Shown here piece by piece: positions 23,516-34,734 of a DNA stretch of 64,000 bases (its first letter is position 1; every line of letters starts with the position of its first letter). The position numbers and the translations under genes are program-made. The notes beneath the pieces are model-generated. The model did not search any database. It was not told the DNA's origin and saw only the letters and a program-made list of their open reading frames with translations. Origin of the DNA: Scilla litardierei (taxonomy: Eukaryota > Streptophyta > Magnoliopsida > Asparagales > Asparagaceae); the NCBI GenBank assembly GCA_030789695.1, contig CM061141.1:275597871-275661870 (forward strand), written 5' to 3'.

Positions 23516-26416
23516 TGTCACGCCCCGCTCCCCGGGATACCCGATAAGTACGAATCTGTATCAGGTATTCCCAGAGAGGCGGGTGCTACGAAGGAAATAC
23601 AAAATTACAAACACAAGCAGGTCCACTGCGCACTGCTGCGATAGTACATGTAGCATTCCAGACAACCCAAAACACAAGAGAACCAACAACTCAACCACTG
23701 ACCTATATAAATAAAACTGTTCATATACAACTTCCTTATACAAAACCATATACAATATACCCACATCTCAATAAGGTACAAAAACTCACATCTCACCAAA
23801 GTACAACACCACTCCATAGTCATCCACACTTCTCACAACCCGCAACTCCAACCAACGAGTCAAGGGGCCTCCAACTCAAAGAACCAACCTAAAAAGTCAA
23901 CGGTGGGGCACGTCAATGCGTGACCCAGTAGGAATTCCATATCTCAACTAGTCCTTACATGAAGCGTGGAAAGGGTGCACGTGAGCAGGCAGAGTGTATG
24001 TCATGGCGTAAACATCTACTATAGTAAATGAAGTAACAACTAAAGTTATGAACATGTGAAAGCGTGCACGTGCAACAAGCAAGGTGTACAATAATGGTAT
24101 ACCACATAAAAGAACCATAGTAAAGAAACACAAGTAAACAACACATATATTTACCATTGCTACAAGAATAATGAGGTTAATAATTAATTCATTGGTTAGC
24201 ATTTTGGAACCAGGGTAAATCGTAGAACGCTAAGGAGCCGGACTTCACCCAGGGTGGGTGAAAAGTGGTACCGCAACCAACGACACAAGCACTGGAGGGG
24301 CCTCTCGTAACTTCTCCGTACCCTAACGGAACAAGGTATGGGAGTGAGACAATCTCGGTTTTTCTGTCGGACGAACAGAGCAAACCATCAGTTACCGTCA
24401 TGGTGCATCACGAGTACACCAGCGGCCTCTCCAACCCTTTCTACTCCCCCATCCGGGAGTGACACAGCGGGTGAGCATTCATATCATCTGTCCGCTCCTT
24501 AACTCCTTTAATTTACCCGTGTTTCCCCCAAACCCCATTTCACCCTCCTTTAAGGGGACTTAGTCATTTTCATGAAACATAATACTTTCCATTTCTTTTC
24601 TTTCCACAGTTCATTACATATTTGGGACATGCATCGCCTTGTGCATTCCCTTTCTCATTTCACATAATATACATGAAACATATAACCATATTCGCATCAT
24701 CATTTTGCAAGCGCCAAGAACATAAACCACATGTCACCATGTAACAGAAAAGATTAAGAACTTGATGTCAAGTTTAACCTCAAAAAGAGAGCTTAAAACA
24801 ATATTCAAATCTTTCAGCTTGCTGGAAAAACAGAACAGTCAGATTAAGAAGCACAATTCTCCATAATTTTGTATCAAACATACACATAAAATATAAACGA
24901 AAGTTGTAGATATGGTTGTTCTGGATTCACCTATAAATTTTCATGCAGAAATATGAACTGGGTGATTTATGGTGAATTGTTTGGTGAAACCCTACGAATC
25001 TATTTTTAAGACAAATTTTAAGAACGGTAAAGATTACTAGTTTAAGACATGTTACAGTTAGAATCTCAAAAATGTGCACTCAGGCAAAGTTGTAGAAAAA
25101 GTTGTTATCTTTCCAACGAGACCAAGATCATCAATTTCTATGGAGTATACATCGACTGATCTACGTTTTGACAAACTATGTCCAGACTAGATGATATTCC
25201 GACATGTTGTAAAGATGGAATTATTAATCCGAATTACAGTCTGAATTAACAAATATTCTAAACATGAAAGGTATAGGTAACAGTCAAATCTTTAGGCCAT
25301 AAAAGTTTCAGAGCAAACTCATGTCTAGATTAGAAGGAATAAGCAGAACAATCAGCTTGTAAATCTGTCCAGAATTGCTCACCGCACAAAACCACCCAAA
25401 ACTCAGGATTGCTCACTGCGCACAACCATACAAAACTCAGGATTGCTCACCGCACACAACCATAAAAAATTCAGGATTGCTGACCGCACACAACCATACA
25501 AAACTTAGGATTGCTAACCGCACACAACCATAAAAAATTCAGGATTGCTGACCGCACACAACCATACAAAACTTAGGATTGCTCACCGCACACAACCATA
25601 CAAAACTCAGGATTGCTCAACACCCACAACCATACAAAATTCAGGATTGCTCACCGCATACAACCATACAGAACTCAGGATATATGAACGGTGCATGAGT
25701 TATCTTGGATAAATAAAGATGCAAGCTATGTTATGAAACTAAACATGCAACTCTAATACTAGTTAAGATGGAAATCCTACCTTAGGGGTGATGAGAGACA
25801 AGGGGTAGCCCAAATCCCTATGGCTCCTCCTCCTCCTTCAACACCTTCTCCTTCTTCCTTAAATCCTTCTCCTCCTCCTCAAGCTCCCAGAATGAGCAAC
25901 AGCGTCCAAAAAATGACCGAGATGCTACGGGAATGTGCAGAGTGAGGGTGGCGTAGCCCTATGGGTGCTCAGCCCCCCTAATGTCTAAGAGTGAGTTAGG
26001 GGAAGGGATGAATTCGGTCTGATATTTGGGGAGAGAGTGAGTGAATGAAACCTTCTTCTAATTCTTAGAGTAGCCACCTCATCTCCCTAAAATCCTCTTA
26101 GCATGCCACCAAGCCTAGGGTTAGGTAAGGATCAAGGATAACTTGACACATCAAAGGTGGAGGTGTCTCTTAGGAAAATATTAGGATTTTGTTTTTTTTA
26201 AAAATAACTATACCCGCTAAATACACATGCAATACTTACTCATCAAGACATTAGTATTCCACCCATATAAAATCATGTCATACAAATTATTAAAAAATAA
26301 TTTTTAGCTTTGACAAAATTAAATAAAATACACAAGGACTCCCAAAAATTTATACGCATATATATACGTCCAAGAATACGTATTAATACACGTATATGAA
26401 TTTTGGGGTCATTACA
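23516..26416 (-). repeat. Element H 3' LTR (2,901 bp)
   Basis: Starts TGTCACGCCCCGCTCC and ends GGTCATTACA on the plus strand. Contains nine units of a 34-bp minisatellite (25372-25677). It pairs with the split LTR at 27777/47623. ORFs within it are chance frames. Confidence 0.88.
25372..25677. repeat. 34-bp minisatellite, nine units (H 3' LTR)
   Basis: Tandem units of the form GGATTGCTCACCGCACACAA + CCATACAAAACTCA, nine copies with point differences. Alternating unit types (CTCA/TTCA/CTTA ends) suggest growth by two-unit blocks. Confidence 0.93.
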
Positions 26417-27756
26417 TCCTACCCACCTTAAATTAAAGTCCGTCCTCGGACTTTCCAACTCAGGACATATCTAAGGGTGAATATAGATATACATGGTCAA
26501 TCTACCCCTAACTTATATATACAACACATTCATATATCAACACTAATACCATTTCACAGTACACGCATTCGTGGTTTTGTACACACATACACATGCATCT
26601 CTATATATAGATATAGACATACGACCATTTATGTCTCCTAGCATATATCCAAGCACACATATACATGTCATCACATAAAGTCTCATACAACAATATCAGT
26701 ACATACAGATACTCACCTAATGATATATCTATCCAAACATCGGTGTAAGCGTATCCAGTTACAACCAGACATGCAACCATATACATCTTCCATATATATA
26801 TTTATACATATATCAAACACATAACACTAATACACCTAGGGCATGCCCACTCATACCTGAGCGGAACACAAATATCCGCACATGGATCTTCATAATCAGC
26901 ATGTACACATACACCACATATAACAAACACAGACAGCATGACATATCTATTCATCGCCTAGAGCTCAATCAATTGTATAGGTCCATGATACACACTCCTC
27001 ATAGGCTACCATATATTAACACATAAACACATGCATCTCAATACTCAGACATACAATCATGTATGTCTCCTAATATCCATCCAACATTCGCACAAGTATC
27101 ATCACACAAGGTCTATCATATCAATATCAATACACATATATAACCATACAAAACTATAATCATTCAAATACAGATGTAAGCGTACCAGCTTACAGCCATA
27201 CATGTAACATATACTCATCACATATATCAACACATAATACTAATACTCTTAAAACATAGACACACATACATGGGTGGAACTCAAGGATCCACACATGCAT
27301 CTGCACACTCTACATGTGCATACATCACATATAGTATATAGTCACTACACAGTACATCTATACACTACATGCACCTCAATCAAGTATATAACTCAATTCT
27401 ACACATTACTCATAAGTCAACCATGTATTAACACATACACTTCAAATACAATCACATAGCCATAGAATCATTCATACATATACCATAGTCATATGTACAT
27501 GAGTATATCATCTCAATATACTCAACAAGCCATATTCAACACTTATAGAGCTATAGACGTATATGTATACATACATACACACATAGATATATACACACAT
27601 TCTTATTCAATCAATACTCTGGTGTCTACCCTCAGGGCTCTATACCACAAGGTTCTGATATCAGTGCTCTATCTTAAGGCAGAACTCCTACCCACCTTAA
27701 GACTAAACTACCTCTGGACCACTACACGCACTACCCTTACACAGCCGCAGTGCGAA
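26417..27756 (-). other. Element H internal region, non-coding
   Basis: Rich in CATA/TACA words, no protein similarity. It begins (plus strand) TCCTACCCACCTTAA, whose reverse complement is the PPT. The same 14-mer recurs near 27687, close to the other end. A stretch near 27640 (minus GTGGTATAGAGC) resembles an iMet primer site but is 130 nt from the LTR. Confidence 0.7.
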
Positions 27757-27774
27757 GACCTGCATGGGCCACCA
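27757..27774 (-). promoter_or_regulatory. Element H primer-binding site (tRNA-Ile)
   Basis: The minus strand reads TGGTGGCCCATGCAGGTC, 2 nt from the 5' LTR. It is complementary over 18 nt to the 3' end of plant tRNA-Ile (AAU), as I recall that tRNA. The identical 18-mer follows the LTR of element E. Confidence 0.75.
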
Positions 27775-27776
27775 CC

Positions 27777-30057
27777 TGTCACGCCCCGCTCCCCGGGATA
27801 CCCGATAAGTACGAATCCGTATCAGGTATTCCCAGAGAGGCGGGTGCTACGAAGGAAATACAAAATTACAAACACAAGCAGGTCGACTATGCACTGCTGG
27901 GATAGTACATGTAGCATTCCAGACAACCCAAAACATAAGAGAACCAACAACTCAACCACTGATCTATATAAATAAAACTTTTCATATACAACTTCTTTAT
28001 ACAAAACCATATACAATATACCCACATCTCAATAAGGTACAAAAACTCACATCTCACCCAAGTACAACATCACTTCTAAGTCATCCACACTTCTCATAAC
28101 CCGCAACTCCAACCAACTGAGTCAAGGGGCCTCCAACTCAAAGAACCAACCTTAAAAGTCAATGGTAGGGCACGTCAACGCGTGACCCAGTAGGAATTCC
28201 ATATCTCAACTAGTCCTTACATGAAGTGTGGAAAGGGTGCACGTGAGCAGGCAGAGTGTATGTCATGGCGTAAACATCTACTGTAGTAAATGAAGTAGCA
28301 ACTATAGTTATGAACAAGTCAAAGCGTGCACGTGCAACAGGCAAGGTGTACAACAATGGTATACAACATAAAAGAACCGTAGTAAAGAAACATAAGTAAA
28401 CAACGCATACATTTACCATTGCTACAAGAATAATGAGGTTAATAATTAATTCATTGGTTAGAATTTTGGAACCCGGGTAAATCGTAGAACGCTAAGGAGC
28501 CGGACTTTACCCAGGGTGGGTGAAAAGGGGTACCGCAACCAGCGACAAGAGCACTGGAGGGGCCTCTCGTAACTCTCCGTACCCGAACGGAACAAGGTAT
28601 GGGAGTGAGACAATCTCGGTTTTTCTGTCGGACGAACGGAGCAAATCATCAGTTACCGTCATGGTGCATCACGAGTACACCAGCGGCCTCTCTAACCCTT
28701 TCAACTCCCCCTTCCGGGAGTGACACAGTGGGTGAGAATTCAAATCATCTGTCCGCTCCTTAACTCCTTTAATTTACCCGTGTTTCCCCCAAACCCCATT
28801 TCACCCTCCTTTAAGAGGACTTAGTCATTTTCATTAAACATAATACTTTCTATTTCTTTTCTTTCCACACTTCATCACATATTTGGGACATGCATCGCCC
28901 TATGCATTCCCTTTCTCATTTCACATAATATACATGAAACATATAACCATATTCGCATCATCATTTTGCATGTGCCAAGAACATAAAACACATGTCACCA
29001 TGTAACAGAAAAGATTAAGAACTTGATGTCAAGTTTAACCTCAAAAAGAGAGCTTAAAACAACATTCAAATCTTTCAGCTTGCTGGAAAAACAGAGCAGT
29101 CAGATTAAGAAGCACATTTCTCCATAATTTTGTATCAAACATACACATACAATATAAACGAAAGTTGTAGATATGTTGTTCTGGATTCACCTATAAATTT
29201 GCATGCAGAAATATGAACTGGGTGATTTATGGTGAATTGTTTAGTGAGACCTGACGAATCTGTTTTTAAGACAGATTTTAAGAACTGTAAAGATTACTAG
29301 TTTAAGACATGTTACAGTTAGAATCTCAAAAATGTGCACTCAGGTAAAGTTGTAGAAAAAGTTATTATCTTTCCAACGAGACCAAGATCATCAATTTCTA
29401 TGGAGTATACATGGACTGATCTACGTTTTGCCAAACTATGTCCAGACTAGATGAAATTCCGACATGTTGTAAAGATGGATTTATTAATCCTAATTACAAT
29501 ATGAATTAACAAATATTCTAAACATGAAAGTTATAGGTAACAGTCAAATCTTTAGGCCATAAAAGTTTCAGAGCAAACTCAAGTCTAGATTAGAAGGACT
29601 AAGCAGAACAATCAGCATGTAAATCTGTCCAGAATTGCTCTTCCCACAAAACCACCCAAAACTCAGGATTGCTCACCGCGCACAACCATACAAAACTCAG
29701 GATTGCTCACCGCACCCAACCATACAAAACTCAGGATTGCTCACCGTACACAACTATACAAAACTCAGGATATATGAACGGTGCATGATTTATCTTGGAT
29801 AAATAAAGATGCAAGCTTTCTTATGAAACTAAACATGCAACTCTAATACTAGTTGAGATGAAAATCCTACCTTGGGGGTGTTGAGAGACAAGGGGGTAGC
29901 CCAAATCCTTATGGCTCCTCCGTCTTCAAACCCTTCTCCTTCTTCCTTAAATCCTTCTTCTCCTCCTCAAGCTCCCAGAATGAGAAACAGTGTCTAAACA
30001 ATGATCAGGATGGTACGAGAATGTGCAGAGTGATGGTGGCATAGCCCTACGGGTGCT
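27777..30057 (-). repeat. Element H 5' LTR, first part (interrupted by I)
   Basis: Collinear with 23516-25968. It stops at GGGTGCT (TSD GTGCT of element I) and resumes at 47177 with CAGCCCCCCTAATG, exactly as in the unbroken LTR at 25960-25985. Confidence 0.9.
29632..29767. repeat. 34-bp minisatellite, four units (H 5' LTR)
   Basis: Same unit as at 25372 but only four copies. The five-unit difference (170 bp) accounts for nearly all of the length difference between the two H LTRs. Confidence 0.93.
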
Positions 30058-30355
30058 TGATCACTCCTTATTTTACACCTTTTTCCGCATGTTTGCATGC
30101 CATTTAGATCGCCCAAATCATGTTTCTCACGATATATCGACGATATTGCGATACTTTTCACGATTTGTTGTTTTTGTCGCATTTCAGGTGATTTGGCGCG
30201 ATTTGGAATGATCTCGAGATGCGCTTACTCTAGACGGTCACCGACGACTTCCCCGAGGGGTATTTTGCTGATTGGAGAGGAGCGGAAGAAGAATGGACGT
30301 CGCAGGAGCGACGAGGAGGCCAAAACAAGCAGATTGGGCATTTTTTGTGTCCCAC

Positions 30356-30735
30356 TCGGCCGAGTGGAGGAGCCACTCGGCCGACCAGTGAGACACTGCT
30401 CGGCCGACCAGTTCAGACACGATTTCTATGTGCACTCGACCGAGCACCGAAGACCACATCGGCCGAGTGACGATACCACGTCCGCCTGAGTGGCGCCCAG
30501 ACGAAGCCCTTCCAAAACATCGAAGTTACTGTTTTTCGGTTGCCTGAACTTCAGAAGACCCACTCGGCCGAGTGGTAAATCCCGTCCGCCCGAGTGCAGT
30601 GAAGTCATCGGCCGAGTGACGACAACTCACTCAGCCGAGCCGCCCTCGAAGTAGAAACCCCTGAAGGCCCTGACTTACTGGAAAATTACAGGGTTTCTCA
30701 CTCGGCCAAGCGACTTTTGTCACTCGGCCGAGTGC
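30356..30735. repeat. CTCGGCCGAG palindrome cluster in element I U3 (copies 40378-40757, 45650-46030)
   Basis: More than ten copies of CACTCGGCCGAGTG or one-base variants are spread over about 380 bp, ending about 85 bp before the TATA-like box. Several variants in LTR-a (CTCGACCGAG, CTCAGCCGAG, CTCGGCCAAG) are single CpG transitions of the motif. Confidence 0.92.
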
Positions 30736-31213
30736 GATGCGCTGCCTGTAGCGAAAACTGCGGAAAACAGGCTGTGCAGGGGCATTTTGGTCACGATTTT
30801 TGGACGATTTTTGGGGCTATTTAAACCCTGTTTTTACCCTAGTTTGGATAGCTCTCTCTTAGATTTTTTGCAGTTTTTTTAGATTAGTTTTTTTAGCTTT
30901 ATTCTTGTGATTGGAGAAGGAGCAAAACTTGGATTTTTGTTGGATTAATTGAAGAACTACATTGGTTTGCATCACTTTTCCTTAAAAATTCTATTTTTAT
31001 TGTTTATATCATTGTTGTGATGAATTCTATTGCTTATCTCAACGATTATTTTTGTGATCTTGCTATGATTTGTGAGTAGTCTCCACGTCTTGGGGCGTGG
31101 GGATGAACCCTACAAGCCCACTTTCATATTTGTGATGAATTGGTAGAAATTGAGCTAGAATTGCTATTAGAGATTAGATTAGGATCGATTTACTACGGAT
31201 TGCTAGGTATTCA

Positions 31214-31518
31214 TATCAATTGGGATTTGCAAGAGATTGGATCCCAATTTGATAGGAAGCCCTAGAATTCCGAATTGGGTTGGAGTCGGATTTTTCGAAG
31301 TATCGGTTTGCAAGAGATTGGACCGATACTAGGATTCCCGGTTGCAATTCTATACCGATACCCGTTTGCAAGAGATTGGACGGGTAGGAACTATCCTAAT
31401 CTAGATCGTGGACCGAGTTTGCAAGAGATTTGGGCTCGGTGCGCGATTGGACGATGATGTTGATCCTAATGCTAGCTTCCCTAGGGTAGGGTTTGCAAGA
31501 GATTGGACCCGACCCTAG
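31214..31518 (+). other. five stem-loops with constant loop and variable stems (R/U5); copies at 41233-41537 and 46508-46812
   Basis: The 14-mer TTGCAAGAGATTGG occurs at 31227, 31308, 31366, 31418 (as TTGCAAGAGATTTGG) and 31493. Each is flanked by a different pair of complementary arms: TATCAATTGGGAT/ATCCCAATTTGATA, AGTATCGGT/ACCGATACT, TACCCGT/ACGGGTA, ACCGAGT/GCTCGGT (one G-U), CTAGGGTAGGGT/ACCCGACCCTAG (one mismatch). They sit between the promoter and the PBS, so they are in the 5' leader of the genomic RNA. All three LTRs keep them. A sixth plain hairpin (CCACG/CGTGG) lies near 31082. Confidence 0.9.
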
Positions 31519-31883
31519 GATAGCTATAGACCGGCAACAGCGCGAGAGTGTGAGCTTGGTTCTACATTCAGTTGCAACTAGTTCATCCGAATTCACATTC
31601 TAGCAATTTTGATACCGATGGACCACATTTATGAAGTACGGTGTGTAGCGGGGATTCCCCATTCCCTAGACGTTCTTTATTTGATTTGATATTTCGCCCA
31701 TTTGTCTGACGATTGTGACAGGATCGCCAAAGGCAAATTTCTCTTCTTAAATAGCCAGGTTGATCGGAGCAAGCACAGTCATTCGTCCTCCCTGTGTTCG
31801 ATATCCCGCTCGCTGCTACACCGTGCACTTGCGGTAAAACTACAACCGTTCTTTTGGGTCACGTCCCGGAGCGATCAAGTTTT

Positions 31884-31901
31884 TGGCGCCGTTGCCGGGG
31901 A
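31884..31901 (+). promoter_or_regulatory. Element I primer-binding site (tRNA-Asp), first
   Basis: TGGCGCCGTTGCCGGGGA, perfect 18-nt complement to the 3' end of plant tRNA-Asp (GTC), 6 nt after LTR-a. tRNA-Asp priming is usual for Athila-lineage elements. Confidence 0.92.
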
Positions 31902-32035
31902 GGCGATTGCGTTTGATTCTTTCTCACCCTAACTATTCTTTTTATTATTATTATTATCATTATTTTTATTTCTTATTTCTTACCTAACCCTTCCACGGTA
32001 CTACTCATTTCTTTGAAACTCTGTTTCCCCTGTGC

Positions 32036-34734
32036 ATGTACACGAGATCTACGGCGGACCCTGAAGCTTTATTATTTGATCCCGAGATCGAACGTACCGC
32101 GCGGAGACTTAGAGCGGAAAGAAGACAAGATCCGGAAGGGAGGTATATGACCAACCCAGAAACTCATGAAGAATTGGCGGCAAGGATGGCGAGGATAATT
32201 TCTATTCGCGATAGGCTTCGGCCTAAGACCTCTTCTAATACCTCGTCCATTGCCGTGCCGCAGTTGGCGGCTGACAAGAACTTCGAGCTAAAGACTGGAT
32301 TGGTGGTTTTGATGCAACAAGACCCAATTCATGGGAACGCCCATGAGAACCCCCACTACCACATCCAATTATCCTTGTCAAAGTGCGCCACATTCCAGAT
32401 GCCGGGGTCTCCATCGATGCTATCAGACTGCGTCTCTTCCCCTTCACGCTTAAGGACAAGGCACTCTATTGGTTGAGGACGCAGGCTGACGGAGTCTTCA
32501 CCACTTGGGACGAGTTGGCGAGTGCATTTATTGATAAGTTCTATCCGCCATCCAAGACGGTGAAGATCCGGAGCGCTCTCATGTCCTTCAAGCAAGGACC
32601 ACAGGAGACGCTCTATGAAGCTTGGGAGCGTTTTAAGGATTTACAGCATCAATGCCCGCACCACAGTATAGAAGATTGGGAGCTAGTTCATAGCTTCTAC
32701 AACGGTCTCCAACCAGGGACCAAACAAATTATTGATGCCGCGGAGAATGGTGCTATCTTGTCAAAGACTCCCGAGGAAGCTACGGCCCTAATTGAGGAGA
32801 TGGCCTCAAATAACCAACAATGGGGCGATGAGCGAGGACACCCTACGTCCTCCTTAAAGCCAACTAGCATCTACGAGGCAAAGGCCGTAGCGGAGCTTAC
32901 GAGCAAGTTTGATTCTCTCCACAAGGTAGTGGAGAGATTGGAGAAGTTCATCACGGAGCCCCAAGGGACCCCTTCCACCTCCGCGCCGACGAACCAAATG
33001 TGCGATTGGCAAGACCAATCTTAAGCCATGTACTCAGGAGGAGAGCAAGTAGAAGGATCCTTGGAGCAAGTACAATATGTTACGGGAAACCAAGGATATT
33101 GGGCCAATCCAGCCACAAGAAAACATCCCGGATTCTCTTACGCCAACAATGAAGGAGCTTTGAACCCGCCACAACAACCACCTCAACAAGCTCGACCACC
33201 ACCACCCCAACAACAATACTATCCACCGAGGGGGCCTCCACAACAAAACTTTCAACCAAAGCAACAAGTTCCACCATATAGGCCTCCCGGATACAACCAA
33301 GGGTGGAGGAATCAAAATCAAAACCCTCCACAAGCTCCACAACGATCCGACTTCGAAACTAGAGTGGAGGCATTCATGGTCGAGCAAAATAAGGTAAATG
33401 CTAGCTTGAAGGCGGGGCAAGACTCCCTTAATACCGTTGTGGCTCAAATATCGGAGCAATTGGCGTTGCTCAATCGGAACACTCAAAGATTGCCGGCGCA
33501 ACCGGAGCAAAACCCACGGGGCAACACGGGCCACATCAATGCCGTAGTTGCCGTTACTACTAGAGGCGGGAAGGACACCACCCCCGCCATGATTCCTATT
33601 GAGGAGCCCGTGGAGGAAAGCTTGGAGCCAATTGAGCCGATAGTTGAAGTTGAAAAAGAGAAGGAGCCACAAGACAAAGAGAAATCTAGAGCGGAGCAAT
33701 TGATTGAGGAAAGGCGCTTCATGCCACCGGTCCCATTCCCCCAAAGGCTCGCTAGAGTGAAAATGGAGAAAAGGCTAGCAAAATTTCTCGAGTACCTAAG
33801 AGGAGTTAGCCTTAACATTCCCTTCCTTGACGCCATCGTCGAGATCCCCACGTATGCTAAATTTTTGAAGGACTTGATTTCGGGGAGAAAAAGGAAGGAG
33901 AAGATCATGCTAGCCGAGGAGGGCTCTTGGTTCACCAAGAGAGAGAAGGAGCCGGCAAAATTTAAAGATCCGGGGAGTTTTCGGATTCCTTGCACTTTGG
34001 GCGGCGTTCCTCTTCAAAAGGCGTTGGTTGATCTTGGGGCTAGTGTGAGCCTCATGCCTCTCTCCATGTTCTTAAGGCTAAACACCGGGACGAAGTTGAA
34101 ACCCACCGACATGCGCATTCAATTAGCCGATGGACGGATAACAAGGCCGGTAGGGATTGCCGAAGACATCCCACTTCAAGTCCCAGGTGGAATATGCTTG
34201 CCATGTGACTTCGTGATCATGGACGTTAAGGAGGAGGGAGACACTTCATTGATACTTGGACGCCCGTTCCTAGTCACCACCGGAGTCATCGTCGACGTGC
34301 ACGAAGGTACCCTAACTTTAAACGTCGGAAACATCGAGGTGGAGCTCCACATTCCTAAGGCCATGAAGCACATGCCTTATCATGAGGAACTAGACTACAT
34401 GGACCTCCTTGATGAGGTGATTGAAGAGGCGATCCCTCACTCAATTGGCGCTCTTTTCGATGAAGATTTTGAGGAAGGCCCGAATTTAGGCCAAGATGAG
34501 AAGAAAAATGATTCCCCCGACCTCTCCGCTGAAAATGATGAAGGCGACGCTGATGTCGCAAGGATTCGAGAGCTCTGCAAGCTCGCGAAACCAAAGTCTC
34601 CGAAGAAAGCTCCGCCGGCACGGAAATCGGCATCACCGGCAAAACCGTTGACCGGAGCAAATGCTAGCTTGGGGGAGCCTCCCCCCAACACTATTCGAGA
34701 CGAGAGACCACCGCGGGAGAACACTACGCCGTAA
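32036..34734 (+). pseudogene. Element I gag-protease polyprotein (one frameshift, one stop)
   Basis: ATG at 32036 opens MYTRSTADPEALLF. The gag matrix/capsid side runs to HENPHYHIQ, then a frameshift near 32375 moves to the frame of DAGVSIDAIRLRLFPFTLKDKALYWL, the Retrotrans_gag domain with FIDKFYPPSKTVKIRS. A TAA at 33022-33024 stops it; the same frame resumes at 33028 and stays open to 34734. There follow a Gln/Pro-rich linker (33170-33350), a coiled coil, and an aspartic protease domain with LVDLGASVSLMPLSM (about 34025), LADGRITRPVG and SLILGRPFLVTTG. DLGA instead of DTGA is usual in Athila relatives. After a Lys/Pro/Ala tail it ends at TTP-stop. RT, RNase H and integrase, expected next, are missing. 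Confidence 0.88.

Larger units (their letters stand above)
30058..31877 (+). repeat. Element I LTR-a (1,820 bp)
   Basis: U3 contains the CTCGGCCGAG palindrome cluster (30356-30735), then a weak TATA-like CTATTTAAACC (30818-30828). R/U5 contains five hairpins with a constant loop (31214-31518). Its private differences from LTR-c are few and mostly C-to-T or G-to-A at CpG. Confidence 0.93.

Noticed and set aside
25372..25677. Regular direct repeats of 34 bp, considered as a CRISPR array.
   Set aside because: There are no spacers between units, it lies inside a plant LTR, and the copy number varies as in a minisatellite.
27630..27660. iMet-like primer site (minus GTGGTATAGAGC) in element H.
   Set aside because: Too far from the LTR end; the tRNA-Ile site at 27757-27774 is perfectly placed.
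33034..33744. Long antisense ORF opposite the gag of element I.
   Set aside because: It mirrors the Gln/Pro-rich gag codons and has no family resemblance.
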